Below are positions 1-8,821 of a stretch of DNA of 64,000 bases, one piece after another (the stretch's first letter is position 1; every line of letters starts with the position of its first letter). The notes under the pieces were generated by a model. That model was not told the DNA's origin. It saw only the letters and a program-made list of their open reading frames with translations, and made no database searches. Source of the DNA: Scandinavium ludwigii_A (lineage in GTDB: Bacteria > Pseudomonadota > Gammaproteobacteria > Enterobacterales > Enterobacteriaceae); NCBI GenBank assembly GCA_050516505.1, contig CP191518.1:2418001-2482000 (forward strand). Direction: 5' to 3'. Both the position numbers and the translations under genes were made by a program.

Positions 1-992
1 CGCTGGGCACCTTGATGTCGACGTTTTGGATCCTGGCGTCGAATAGCTGGATGCAAACCCCGCAGGGCTTTGAAATCGTTAACGGCCAGGTGGTGCCTGT
101 GGACTGGTTCGCGGTAGTGTTTAACCCGTCGTTCCCGTATCGGCTGCTGCACATGACCATCGCCGCGTTTCTCAGCAGCGCGCTGTTCGTCGGCGCGTCT
201 GCCGCCTGGCATCTGCTGAAAGGCAACAACACGTCCGCGATTCGCGCGATGTTTTCCATGGCGCTGTGGATGACGCTGATTGTCGCGCCGATCCAGGCGC
301 TGGTCGGCGATATGCACGGCCTGAATACGTTGCAGCATCAACCAGCAAAAATCGCTGCCATCGAAGGCCACTGGGAAAATACGCCGGGTGAGCCAACGCC
401 GCTGCTGATTTTCGGCTGGCCCGACATGGAACAGGAACGTACCCGATACGGGCTGGAGATCCCGGCGCTCGGTAGCCTGATCCTCACTCACAGCCTTGAT
501 AAACAGGTTCCGGCGCTGAAAGCGTTCGCCAAAGAAGACCGGCCCAATTCGACCATCGTGTTCTGGTCATTCCGCATGATGGCAGGGCTCGGGATGCTGA
601 TGCTGCTGCTCGGCGGGCTGTCGCTGTGGCTGCGAAAAGGCGAGCGCCTGTATACCAGCAAACCGTTCCTGCGTTTTGCGCTGTGGATGGGCCCGTCCGG
701 GCTGATTGCCATTCTGGCGGGCTGGGTGACGACCGAAGTTGGCCGCCAGCCGTGGGTGGTTTACGGCCTGCAACGCACCAAAGACGCGGTATCGGCGCAC
801 GGTGATGTGCATATGAGCGTTAGCCTGCTGGCGTTCTTTATTGTCTATACGTCGGTGTTTGGCGTCGGTTACAGCTACATGATTCGGCTGATTCGCAAAG
901 GACCGAAAGACTGGCAGCCTGACGCACACGGTACTGCTGCGCGCCCGCTTTCCGCTGCGATCGACGGTTATCAACATAAGGAAACCCGCTAA
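1..992 (+). CDS. cioA: Cytochrome bd-type ubiquinol oxidase subunit I, CioA-like (5' end missing)
   Basis: C-terminal part of a quinol oxidase subunit I; the reading frame is open to the window edge, so the true start lies upstream. The protein is an inner-membrane subunit that oxidises ubiquinol and carries the haems. Several hydrophobic helices are visible, with a conserved GWVTTEVGRQPW segment and a short periplasmic Q-loop region, which is the pattern of cyanide-insensitive (CIO) bd oxidases rather than long-loop CydA. The stop overlaps the start of the next gene (TAATG), so it is translationally coupled to subunit II. The CIO assignment rests on my recognition of the sequence. Confidence 0.85.
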   Translation, partial: LGTLMSTFWILASNSWMQTPQGFEIVNGQVVPVDWFAVVFNPSFPYRLLHMTIAAFLSSALFVGASAAWHLLKGNNTSAIRAMFSMALWMTLIVAPIQALVGDMHGLNTLQHQPAKIAAIEGHWENTPGEPTPLLIFGWPDMEQERTRYGLEIPALGSLILTHSLDKQVPALKAFAKEDRPNSTIVFWSFRMMAGLGMLMLLLGGLSLWLRKGERLYTSKPFLRFALWMGPSGLIAILAGWVTTEVGRQPWVVYGLQRTKDAVSAHGDVHMSVSLLAFFIVYTSVFGVGYSYMIRLIRKGPKDWQPDAHGTAARPLSAAIDGYQHKETR

Positions 993-2002
993 TGGGCATC
1001 GACTTATCGGTTATCTGGTTTGTGATTATTGTCTTCGCCACCCTGATGTACATCGTGATGGACGGTTTTGATTTGGGCATCGGCATCCTGTTCCCGTTCG
1101 TGCGCAGCATCGACGAACGTGACGTGATGGTCAACAGCGTCGCCCCGGTGTGGGACGGGAACGAAACCTGGCTGGTGCTCGGCGGCGCGGCGCTATTCGG
1201 GGCGTTTCCCTTGGCCTACGCGGTGATCATCGACGCCCTCACTATTCCGCTGACGTTAATGCTGATCGGTCTTATTTTCCGCGGCGTGGCCTTTGAGTTT
1301 CGCTTCAACGCGACGCCCTCGCACCGTCCGTTCTGGGACCGTGCTTTTATGGGCGGCTCGATTCTCGCCACGTTCTGCCAGGGTGTGGTGGTTGGCGCGG
1401 TACTGAACGGTTTTCCCGTTCACAACCGGGCGTTCGCCGGAGGCGCGTTCGACTGGCTAACGCCGTTCACCCTGTTTTGCGGCATCGGTCTGGTGGTGGC
1501 GTATGCACTGCTCGGCGCGACGTGGCTGGTGATGAAAAGTGAACATCCGTTGCAGACGAAAATGCGCAGCGTCTCGCGAGGGTTAACGCTAACAATGCTG
1601 GCGGTGATTGCCGTTATCAGCCTGTGGACGCCGCTGGCGCACGCGGCGATTGCCGAACGCTGGTTCAGCCTGCCGAACCTGTGGTATCTGCTGCCGGTGC
1701 CAGGTCTGACGCTGATTGTGGCCTTTGGGCTGTGGCGCACGCTGGCGAATGACGCGTGTCATACAGCGCCGTTTTTACTGACGCTGGGGCTGATTTTTTT
1801 AGGTTTTAGTGGGCTGGGCGTCAGTATCTGGCCGAATCTTATTCCGCCGGATATCAGCCTGTGGCAGGCCGCGGCACCGGCGCAAAGTCAGGGCTTCATG
1901 CTGGTCGGCGCGTTGATTATCATCCCGATAATTCTGGTGTATACCTTCTGGAGTTATTACGTATTTGGCGGAAAAGTGCAGACTGGCGAGGGGTATCACT
2001 GA
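992..2002 (+). CDS. cioB: Cytochrome bd-type ubiquinol oxidase subunit II, CioB-like
   Basis: 336-residue polytopic membrane protein. The N-terminus carries the subunit II hallmark MDGFDLGIG in the first helix, followed by further hydrophobic helices. It pairs with subunit I to form the oxidase that reduces oxygen without pumping protons. Its start overlaps the upstream stop by one base, and its stop overlaps the next start (TGATG), so the three genes form a tight operon. Length is in the usual range for CydB/CioB proteins. Confidence 0.88.
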   Translation: MGIDLSVIWFVIIVFATLMYIVMDGFDLGIGILFPFVRSIDERDVMVNSVAPVWDGNETWLVLGGAALFGAFPLAYAVIIDALTIPLTLMLIGLIFRGVAFEFRFNATPSHRPFWDRAFMGGSILATFCQGVVVGAVLNGFPVHNRAFAGGAFDWLTPFTLFCGIGLVVAYALLGATWLVMKSEHPLQTKMRSVSRGLTLTMLAVIAVISLWTPLAHAAIAERWFSLPNLWYLLPVPGLTLIVAFGLWRTLANDACHTAPFLLTLGLIFLGFSGLGVSIWPNLIPPDISLWQAAAPAQSQGFMLVGALIIIPIILVYTFWSYYVFGGKVQTGEGYH

Positions 2003-2127
2003 TGCAACAACCTTTGTACAAACAGCTGTTGTGGATGGCGATTTTATGGGGCGGCAGCGTGCTGGCGCTGGCGGCGGTGGGCATGTTTTTCCGGCTGCTG
2101 ATGAGCGCGGCGGGGTTTACGTCGTAA
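2002..2127 (+). CDS. DUF2474 small membrane protein of the bd oxidase operon
   Basis: 41-residue protein starting MQQPLYKQLLWMAILWGG, with one transmembrane helix (about residues 8-34). It begins inside the stop codon of subunit II (TGATG), so translation is coupled. Small single-helix proteins such as CydX accompany bd oxidases and stabilise the haem site; DUF2474 proteins occupy this position in CIO operons. The role in the complex is inferred from family and position. It is easily missed in annotation because of its size. Confidence 0.8.
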   Translation: MQQPLYKQLLWMAILWGGSVLALAAVGMFFRLLMSAAGFTS

Positions 2128-2131
2128 ACGG

Positions 2132-2209
2132 GTTGCCCGGTGGCGCTTGCGCTTACCGGGCCTACAAAACCAACACGTGTAGGCCTGATACGCGCAGCGC
2201 CATCAGGCA
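2132..2209. repeat. BIME: pair of REP palindromes
   Basis: Two inverted REP-type units, 2132-2168 (GCCCGGTGGCGCTTGCGCTT core) and about 2177-2209 (TGTAGGCCTGATACGCGCAG core), in opposite orientation between the oxidase operon and the convergent rlhA. They form stem-loops in the transcripts and may protect 3' ends. Confidence 0.85.
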
Positions 2210-4171
2210 TTAGCCTTTGCGTTTCGGCAAGGTTTTCATCAATTCATCCGGGCTGACCGAGGCCACAATGCTGCCCGGGTGCGGCATCTTGAGGATGTGA
2301 TTCTTCATTTTGCCGATGACGTGCATTTCGCACGGACGGCAATCAAATTTCAGGGTCAGCACTTCGTCGCCGTTGATCAGCTGCATTGGCGTTGCCTTCC
2401 AGCTCTTGATGTTGCCTTTCGCCTGTTTCGGACACAGGTTAAACGCAAAACGCAGGCAGTGTTTGGTGATCATCACCGGCACGTCGCCCTTCTCTTCATG
2501 CGCTTCGTATGCCGCATCAATCAGCTGCACGCCGTAGAGATGATAAAACTCACGCGCTTTATGGTTGTAAACATTACTTAAGAACGACAGATGCGTTTCC
2601 GGGTACACCGGCGCAGGCGTGGAAACGGCCTTACGACTGCCGCGCTGATACGCGGCCAGACGCGCCACGTCGAGCATCTCCACCGTTTCACGACGCAGCT
2701 GGTTCAGCAGGCTGTTGGGTACAAACAGTGCGCCCGGCAGATTCACCTGCACATCGCGCGGATAGTAAATGGTCTGCCCGAGCTTCGCCACGCCGTCCTG
2801 CAAATTGCTCATCGCTTTTTCGGCATTCGACGCTTCTTCAAAATTGCCATCCAGCGTATGGGTCACGGTCACGCCGTCTTCGCTGGTCAGGGTGAGGATC
2901 AGCTGTTCCTGCCAGCCGCCAATTTCGATATCTACCGCAATGCGGCGTTCGCTGGAGGTTTTGGTCAGCGCCTGCGACCAGTTGTGGTCGAGGTTACGAT
3001 TAAGCGCGGCATTTGGACGGGCTTTATACAGATCCGCAGGCATTTCATTCGGCCATACGCGATAACGATTTTCGCCGGTCTTCTCGACGGTATTGGCACG
3101 GAAGCCGACTATTTCACGCTTGATCATCACGTTCAGGCCATCGCCGTTCGCCAGCGGTTCAGTCACCTGGACATCGAGATGATCTTTGCTGACTTTCAGC
3201 ACTTCACCCACCGGCAGGCCGATAAACTTCGGCGAGTCGAACGCGCCGATGTCGCCTTTACGCGCATTCACGAAATAGTCGGTGCTGCCGCGATGGAAGG
3301 TTTTGTCGGTCGACGGTATGAAGAAATGCTCGGTGCGCCCGGCGGAAGCACGCGCCAGGTCGCCCCGGTCTTCGATGATCGCATCGAGCATCTGACGATA
3401 GTGCGCGGTGATGTTCTTCACGTAGCTCATGTCTTTGTAGCGCCCTTCAATCTTGAAGGAGCGCACGCCCGCGTCGATCAGCGCCGCCAGGTTGGCGGTC
3501 TGATCGTTGTCTTTCATCGACAGCAGGTGTTTATCGTACGCCACCACGCGGCCCTGATCGTCTTTCAGGGTGTATGGCAAACGGCACGCCTGGGAGCAGT
3601 CACCGCGGTTGGCGCTGCGTCCGGTATGGGCGTGAGAAATGTTGCACTGCCCGGAATAGGCCACGCACAGCGCGCCGTGAATGAAGAATTCGATGTTGGC
3701 GTCGGTGGCCTGATGAATGGCTTTGATCTGCTGGAGGTCCAGCTCACGCGCCAGCACGATTTGGCTGAATCCGACGTCTGACAGGAATTTCGCTTTCTCA
3801 ACGGTGCGAATGTCACACTGGGTACTGGCGTGCAGCTCAATTGGCGGAATATCGAGCTGCATCACGCCCATGTCCTGCACGATCAACGCATCCACGCCGG
3901 TCTGATACAGGTCGGTAATCAGCTTCTGCGCAGGCTCCAGCTCATCATCATGAAGAATGGTGTTCAACGTCACGAAGATTTTTGCGCCATAGCGATGGGC
4001 AAACGGTACCAGCTCGGCGATGTCGCTTAGGCTGTTGCTGGCATTGTGACGGGCACCAAAGCCGGGACCGCCGATGTACACCGCATCCGCGCCGTGAAGA
4101 ATCGCTTCACGGGCAATGCTGGCGTCACGGGCCGGGCTCAGGAGTTCAAGATGATGGTTTTGCAGGCGCAT
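2210..4171 (-). CDS. rlhA: 23S rRNA 5-hydroxycytidine C2501 synthase (U32 peptidase family)
   Basis: 653 residues from the ATG at 4171, which equals the E. coli RlhA (YdcP) length; the frame extends to a TTG at 4192, but MRLQNHHLELLSPARDA aligns with the known N-terminus. It hydroxylates C2501 of 23S rRNA. The U32 signature is present, with EFFIHGALC, YSGQC and CSQACRLPY, whose cysteines are likely iron-sulphur ligands, and KHCLRF plus DCRPCEMH near the C-terminus. It keeps the K-12 neighbour sutR (ydcN). Function is from the E. coli orthologue. Confidence 0.93.
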   Translation of the reverse strand: MRLQNHHLELLSPARDASIAREAILHGADAVYIGGPGFGARHNASNSLSDIAELVPFAHRYGAKIFVTLNTILHDDELEPAQKLITDLYQTGVDALIVQDMGVMQLDIPPIELHASTQCDIRTVEKAKFLSDVGFSQIVLARELDLQQIKAIHQATDANIEFFIHGALCVAYSGQCNISHAHTGRSANRGDCSQACRLPYTLKDDQGRVVAYDKHLLSMKDNDQTANLAALIDAGVRSFKIEGRYKDMSYVKNITAHYRQMLDAIIEDRGDLARASAGRTEHFFIPSTDKTFHRGSTDYFVNARKGDIGAFDSPKFIGLPVGEVLKVSKDHLDVQVTEPLANGDGLNVMIKREIVGFRANTVEKTGENRYRVWPNEMPADLYKARPNAALNRNLDHNWSQALTKTSSERRIAVDIEIGGWQEQLILTLTSEDGVTVTHTLDGNFEEASNAEKAMSNLQDGVAKLGQTIYYPRDVQVNLPGALFVPNSLLNQLRRETVEMLDVARLAAYQRGSRKAVSTPAPVYPETHLSFLSNVYNHKAREFYHLYGVQLIDAAYEAHEEKGDVPVMITKHCLRFAFNLCPKQAKGNIKSWKATPMQLINGDEVLTLKFDCRPCEMHVIGKMKNHILKMPHPGSIVASVSPDELMKTLPKRKG

Positions 4172-4245
4172 CGTTATTATCCGTTGGGTCAAAATGGCGG
4201 CTATTGTAGTCAGAAGTGAGGCGCGGCGAAATCATTTTCCACGCC

Positions 4246-4773
4246 CTAATTTGGGTAATGGATTAACGAATGGAACAACACGGTGCTGTCGGTGCTGTTG
4301 CGGTACGCATGGGGTTTATCCCCGGCGAAGCGTAATCCCTGCCCCTGTTGCACCGGCTGCCACTGCCCGTCGATACACATCTCCAGCGTGCCATTGATCG
4401 CCACCACGTGTTCAATCACCCCGGTTTCATGCGGCGTGGATTCGCTCATCGCGCCCGGCGCGAGGGTTATGGCGAAATGATCGTAATGTAATACCGGGTC
4501 CCACGGGAAAATGGGTGTCACCACCATCGCCTGCTGTTGCGGATCGTAGGCCGTCACTTCGCTTTCCGGCGGGCTGATAAACAGCGAAAACGGCACGTTC
4601 AGTCCCGTGGCAATTTTCCACAGCGTGGCGACCGTCGGGCTGGATTCGTTGCGTTCGATTTGCCCGAGCATCGCCTTCGATACCCCGGTTTCTTCCGCAA
4701 GTTTTGACAAGCTCCACTCACGCTGCTGGCGCAGGGTTTTCAGCGTGGTGGCCAAGTGTTGGGCAATGTTCAT
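4246..4773 (-). CDS. sutR: XRE-cupin transcriptional regulator SutR
   Basis: 175 residues. An N-terminal helix-turn-helix (about residues 10-65; WSLSKLAEETGVSKAMLGQI) is followed by a C-terminal cupin domain (about residues 95-170; HETGVIEHVV). It is orthologous to E. coli SutR (YdcN), a regulator linked to sulphur-utilisation genes. It is divergent from ydcO, and the 91-bp gap between them holds a strong inverted repeat (4802-4856) that is the obvious candidate operator for both genes. Confidence 0.9.
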   Translation of the reverse strand: MNIAQHLATTLKTLRQQREWSLSKLAEETGVSKAMLGQIERNESSPTVATLWKIATGLNVPFSLFISPPESEVTAYDPQQQAMVVTPIFPWDPVLHYDHFAITLAPGAMSESTPHETGVIEHVVAINGTLEMCIDGQWQPVQQGQGLRFAGDKPHAYRNSTDSTVLFHSLIHYPN

Positions 4774-4801
4774 GGCGGCTCCTTTTTGCCAAAGCTTACC
4801 A

Positions 4802-4856
4802 CTTGTGCGCTATAACGCCCAATGCTACATTTCATTCGGACGTTATAACGCACAAG
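4802..4856. promoter_or_regulatory. 19-bp inverted repeat between sutR and ydcO, candidate SutR operator
   Basis: Arms at 4802-4820 and 4838-4856 match as reverse complements at 17 of 19 positions, separated by 17 bp. Each arm contains a GTTATAAC-like box: GCTATAAC in the left arm and a perfect CGTTATAACG palindrome in the right. The right arm ends 8 bp before the ydcO start codon, overlapping the AGAGGA ribosome-binding region. Assignment to SutR is inferred from position. Confidence 0.65.
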
Positions 4857-4864
4857 AGGATTTT

Positions 4865-6025
4865 ATGCGCGCCTTTCCTTTTTCCACCCTGCTGGCGGGG
4901 TTTGTCGCGGTACTGGTGGGCTATGCCAGTTCCGCCGCCATCATCTGGCAAGCAGCCGCTGCCGCAGGGGCCGATGCACAGACCATTGCAGGCTGGATGA
5001 CCGCGCTGGGCCTGGCGATGGGCATCAGTACGCTTATCCTGACGCTGTGGCGTAAAGTGCCCGTGCTGACGGCCTGGTCCACGCCAGGTGCGGCGCTGTT
5101 GGTGACGGGATTACAGGGCGTGACGCTGAATCAGGCGGTGGGTATTTTCATTTTCGCCAACGCCCTGATTGTGCTATGCGGGTTGACGGGTTTATTTGCT
5201 CGGCTGATGAAAATTATCCCGCATTCGCTGGCGGCGGCGATGCTCGCTGGGATTTTGCTGCGCTTTGGTTTGCAGGCTTTCACCCGCCTGCAAGACAATA
5301 TTCTGCTGTGCGGCAGTATGCTGGCGGCGTGGCTGGTGTTTAAAGCCCTCGCCCCGCGCTATGCGGTGGTATCGGCACTGCTGGCGGGCAGCGCGGTCGC
5401 CCTTTTATCCGGCGAACTGCACGGTGACACGCTGCATCTGGCGTTTGTTATGCCACGCTACATCGCCCCGGAATTTACCCCTGCGCTGCTGCTGAGCGTC
5501 GGCCTGCCGTTCTTCCTGGTGACGATGGCGTCGCAGAACGCGCCGGGCATCGCCACCCTGAAAGCCTCCGGCTATCCGGCCCCGGTGTCAGTACTTATCG
5601 TGATTACCGGCGGCATCGCGTTGGCGTTTTCCCCGTTCGGCGTCTTTTCGATTTGTATTGCGGCGATCACCGCCGCGATTTGCCAAAGCCCGGAAGCCCA
5701 TCCGCAGGCCGATCAACGCTGGAAAGCGGCCGCGGCGGCGGGCGTTTTTTATCTGCTGGCGGGTGTTTTCGGCGGGTCGATTACGTCATTAATGGCGGCG
5801 TTGCCCGTCGCCTGGATCCAGATGCTGGCGGGTCTGGCGCTGCTCGGCACCATCAGCGGCAGCCTGGTACAGGCGCTGGCGAAAGAAAATGAACGGGATG
5901 CGGCGATTGTCACCTTTCTGGTCACCGCCAGCGGTCTCACGCTGGCCGGCGTCGGCTCGGCATTCTGGGGAGTAGTGGCGGGTGGAATATGCTTTAGTGT
6001 GCTGTCACTTTCCCGCCGCGCGTAG
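4865..6025 (+). CDS. ydcO: BenE-family benzoate/proton symporter-like membrane protein
   Basis: 386 residues from the ATG at 4865, which has AGAGGA just upstream; the longer open frame back to 4607 is antisense to sutR. About ten to twelve hydrophobic helices span the protein. The segments WQAAAAAGADAQTIAGWMTA and TAWSTPGAALLVTG mark the BenE/YdcO family, close in length to E. coli YdcO (391). BenE proteins import benzoate with protons, but the YdcO substrate is not established. Divergent from sutR; its 3' end overlaps the convergent AraC gene by 21 bp. Confidence 0.9.
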   Translation: MRAFPFSTLLAGFVAVLVGYASSAAIIWQAAAAAGADAQTIAGWMTALGLAMGISTLILTLWRKVPVLTAWSTPGAALLVTGLQGVTLNQAVGIFIFANALIVLCGLTGLFARLMKIIPHSLAAAMLAGILLRFGLQAFTRLQDNILLCGSMLAAWLVFKALAPRYAVVSALLAGSAVALLSGELHGDTLHLAFVMPRYIAPEFTPALLLSVGLPFFLVTMASQNAPGIATLKASGYPAPVSVLIVITGGIALAFSPFGVFSICIAAITAAICQSPEAHPQADQRWKAAAAAGVFYLLAGVFGGSITSLMAALPVAWIQMLAGLALLGTISGSLVQALAKENERDAAIVTFLVTASGLTLAGVGSAFWGVVAGGICFSVLSLSRRA

Positions 6026-6877
6026 CTGGGAGGGCGTCATACCCAGTGCGCTTTTGAAGCGGTTGCTGAAGTGGCTGGCGGAGCTGAAACCGCAGGCCAG
6101 CGCGATGTCGGTCAATGGCAGCGCGGTGTGACGCACCAGCTCCTGCGCCCGCGCCATCCGGCGTTGCATCACGTACTGATGCGGCGCCATTTTCATCGAC
6201 AGCGTAAACATGCGCGCAAAGTGATATTCGCTGAGCGCCGCTTCCTGCGCCAAATCAGCCAGGGTCAGCGGATGAGCAAGGTTCGCTTCCATATAGGCCA
6301 GCACGTTGCGCAGTACGAAGGGAGCCAGCCCGCCGGTCACTTTCGGCAACTGCCACTGCGCGTTGGTGTAATGCTGGATTAAATGCGTCAGCAGTAGCGT
6401 GGTTGCCGAACTGAGTGCCAGATGATTGGCCTGCTGCTGCCAGTCGGCGTCGAGCAGGAAATGGCGGTAGAGCGCGGTAATTTTGTCATCGGTGGCGAAG
6501 GTTTTTTCGTCGAGACGAAACGACGTCGGGCTGCGATCCCAGATTTTCTCGCCTGTTTCGCGCAGGTGTTCATCGGTGCAATACAGATGCACAAACGACA
6601 GGTTATCGCGGATATCCCAGCTCGATTCACTGTCTTTCGGCATCAGGCAAAAACGGTCCGGTCCCCCGCCATTTTTCCAGCCGTACGGCGTTTTGTGATA
6701 GCTCTCATAGCCATCGGCCACGTACAGACTCAGGGTGTGATGGTCACTTTTCACCGTTACGTTATCGTTTTGATTAAACCAGGCCGCCAGTTGAATGCCA
6801 GAGTTCAACGCCACCGTATCCCGCAGGACAGCGTTTTGTTGGCGCAGGGTATTAAACGTAGCGTAGGTTTCAGACAT
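6005..6877 (-). CDS. AraC-family transcriptional regulator
   Basis: 290 residues. The C-terminal 100 residues hold two helix-turn-helix motifs typical of AraC/XylS proteins (LTLADLAQEAALSEYHFARM, then LTDIALACGFSSASHFSNRF). The N-terminal half would be the ligand-binding domain. It is divergent from the EamA transporter gene at 7064 (186-bp gap), so it probably controls that gene. I do not recognise a characterised orthologue, and this pair is not at this place in K-12. Confidence 0.8.
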   Translation of the reverse strand: MSETYATFNTLRQQNAVLRDTVALNSGIQLAAWFNQNDNVTVKSDHHTLSLYVADGYESYHKTPYGWKNGGGPDRFCLMPKDSESSWDIRDNLSFVHLYCTDEHLRETGEKIWDRSPTSFRLDEKTFATDDKITALYRHFLLDADWQQQANHLALSSATTLLLTHLIQHYTNAQWQLPKVTGGLAPFVLRNVLAYMEANLAHPLTLADLAQEAALSEYHFARMFTLSMKMAPHQYVMQRRMARAQELVRHTALPLTDIALACGFSSASHFSNRFKSALGMTPSQLRAAGK

Positions 6878-7063
6878 TGTTATCGCTGTGGCAGTGAATC
6901 AGAGTGACAGTCTATGAATTGTCACCCGCCCTTGCCAGCATTACTCCGTCTGCGACTGAAAAAAATGCGCAAGAATATGCAACTCGCCCGCAATCTTCTG
7001 CAAGCACGCTTTTGTGCCGTCGGTCACACTTCAGGCTATTACTGACTGAACAGAGAAAAAATA

Positions 7064-7972
7064 ATGAATGTGCTGCTCTATTTTCTGGTGGTGGTGATCT
7101 GGGGAACCACCTGGATTGCAATTTTCCTGCAACAGGGACCCGTCGCCGCGCCAGTGTCGATTTTCTGGCGCTTTGCAGTCGCCAGCGTCACCTTGATGGT
7201 GGTGCTGAAAGTGATCGGACGCCTGCGTAAATTACAGGTGCGCGACCATCTGTTCTGCATCATTCAGGGCTGCTGCGTGTTCTGCTTTAATTTCTGGTGT
7301 TTTTACACCGCGGCGAAGTGGATCAACACCGGACTGGAGTCGGTGATTTTCTCGATGGCGGTGCTGTTTAACGCCATCAACAGCTTCCTGTTTTACCGCC
7401 AGCAGCCACCGGGACGTTTTTACCTCGCTGCACTGCTCGGGTTAATCGGCATCGTGACGCTGTTCTGGGATGATTTGCAGGCCAGCGGTCTGAGCACCGA
7501 ACTGCTGATGGGTATCGGCCTCAGCGCGTTGGGCACGTATGGCTTCTCGCTGGGCAATATGTTGAGCATTCGTCACCAGCGCCGTGGCCTGGAAACGCTG
7601 ACCACCAACAGCTGGGCGATGCTGTACGGCACGATAGTCATGGGCGCGATTGCACTGATTCGCGGCGATAATTTCATGCCGGAGTTCACTTTAAGCTACA
7701 TGGGGGCGCTGCTGTATCTGGCGATTTTCGGCTCAGTCATCGCTTTCGGTGCCTATTTTACCCTCGTCGGACGCATCGGGCCGTCCAACGCGGCGTACAG
7801 TACCCTGCTGTTCCCGCTAGTGGCGCTGACCATTTCAACATTTTATGAAGGTTACGTCTGGCACGCCAATGCGGTGTTTGGTCTGGGGCTGATACTGGTA
7901 GGCAATCTGGTGATGTTCGCGAAACCTGAAACCTGGTTTAAACGCGGCGTAATGCGTAAAAGCGTGGCATAA
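7064..7972 (+). CDS. EamA-family (DMT superfamily) transporter
   Basis: 302 residues with about ten hydrophobic helices and two EamA repeats; it starts MNVLLYFLVVVIWGTTWIAI, and the WGTTW motif is typical of the family. It is probably an exporter of small metabolites at the inner membrane, with unknown substrate. Divergent from the AraC gene, which probably regulates it. Translation starts at the ATG after AGAGAAAAAATA. A hairpin follows directly. Confidence 0.82.
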   Translation: MNVLLYFLVVVIWGTTWIAIFLQQGPVAAPVSIFWRFAVASVTLMVVLKVIGRLRKLQVRDHLFCIIQGCCVFCFNFWCFYTAAKWINTGLESVIFSMAVLFNAINSFLFYRQQPPGRFYLAALLGLIGIVTLFWDDLQASGLSTELLMGIGLSALGTYGFSLGNMLSIRHQRRGLETLTTNSWAMLYGTIVMGAIALIRGDNFMPEFTLSYMGALLYLAIFGSVIAFGAYFTLVGRIGPSNAAYSTLLFPLVALTISTFYEGYVWHANAVFGLGLILVGNLVMFAKPETWFKRGVMRKSVA

Positions 7973-8003
7973 AAAAACCGGCGGTTTGCGCCGCCGGTTC
8001 CCA
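7972..8003 (-). terminator. Rho-independent terminator for ydcL
   Basis: ACCGGCGG-TTTG-CGCCGCCGGT is a strong stem; on the minus strand it is followed by a run of seven T, as expected for the end of the ydcL transcript. It also sits just after the EamA gene on the plus strand, where no T run follows. Confidence 0.85.
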
Positions 8004-8017
8004 GAATCACATCAAAT

Positions 8018-8686
8018 TTACGACTGATTCGGCGTAAACTTCACGGCATCAATCGCCATGTCATCAATCACCGCTTTCAGCGTTTCCGCCGTCAGAGGGG
8101 TGTTCTCGTTCGTGAGGTCCTGACCCTCATCTTTACGCACCACTTTAATCACCGGCTTATTGGTTTTCGAATCGATAAGCTCACCTTCAAAGTACAGATT
8201 GGTGTCCATGGTACGGTGCCCTGTCGCCATTTGCGTTCCCGCCACCACTAATGCGACCGGAATGACCTCGTAGAACTGCAGCCCTTCTTTGCTTGAATCG
8301 ACACCGGTAATCGCACCACGGAAAATCAGGCTGCGCGGGCCTGCGGTGGTGACCAGCGGTTTCCTTTCAGAAATCGCTTTTTTCATTTCCTGGTTGGTGT
8401 AGTTCAGAATTTCAGACATCGCCTGTTCACCGAACTGGGTCGTCGGCTTCGGTACCGGGTAATACACAATCGGGTTGTACACGACGTTATCGTAATCTGC
8501 CGGGTTGTAGTTCGGGTCAATCCAACGCAGTTCCGGCTTGCCGGAGGCAGACGTTGTTTCCTGGAGGTCGGAGTATTTTTTCAGAAAGCCAGAAAACTTG
8601 TCAGGCGAGGCGATCTTTGAAGCACATCCGGTAAGCGCTAATGTGCCCGCAAGTGCGGCCACTTTAAATAAAGTTTTGCTACGCAT
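8018..8686 (-). CDS. ydcL: DUF3313 lipoprotein YdcL
   Basis: 222 residues from the ATG at 8686, the same length as E. coli YdcL; AGGGAC lies at a good distance upstream, and the in-frame extension to 8710 is less likely. The N-terminal signal peptide ends in the lipobox LTGC at about residue 20, so the mature protein is lipid-anchored in the envelope. The conserved core TTAGPRSLIFRGAITGVD and GHRTMDTNLYFEGELID is clear. Function is unknown. Confidence 0.9.
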   Translation of the reverse strand: MRSKTLFKVAALAGTLALTGCASKIASPDKFSGFLKKYSDLQETTSASGKPELRWIDPNYNPADYDNVVYNPIVYYPVPKPTTQFGEQAMSEILNYTNQEMKKAISERKPLVTTAGPRSLIFRGAITGVDSSKEGLQFYEVIPVALVVAGTQMATGHRTMDTNLYFEGELIDSKTNKPVIKVVRKDEGQDLTNENTPLTAETLKAVIDDMAIDAVKFTPNQS

Positions 8687-8788
8687 AAAAGAGTCCCTGT
8701 AAAAGTGCAATTGCGGGCTCTTTATAACAAACGACCTTAGTCTTTTTGTGGGAAAAAAAGCGGTTGCGTTAATATTCCAGATTTAATT

Positions 8789-8814
8789 ATCACCCACTAA
8801 AAGCAGTGGGTGAT
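8789..8814 (-). terminator. Perfect 10-bp hairpin after the DppA-like gene
   Basis: ATCACCCACT and AGTGGGTGAT form a perfect stem with a six-base loop, 8 bp past the stop codon of the minus-strand binding-protein gene. The following minus-strand bases (AATTAAAT) are A/T-rich rather than a clean T run, so termination may be partial. Confidence 0.6.
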
Positions 8815-8821
8815 AAAAGGC

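Noticed and set aside
2591..3781. 396-codon plus-strand open frame
   Set aside because: Fully antisense to rlhA, whose protein is highly conserved; the translation has no recognisable domain and is a codon-bias shadow.
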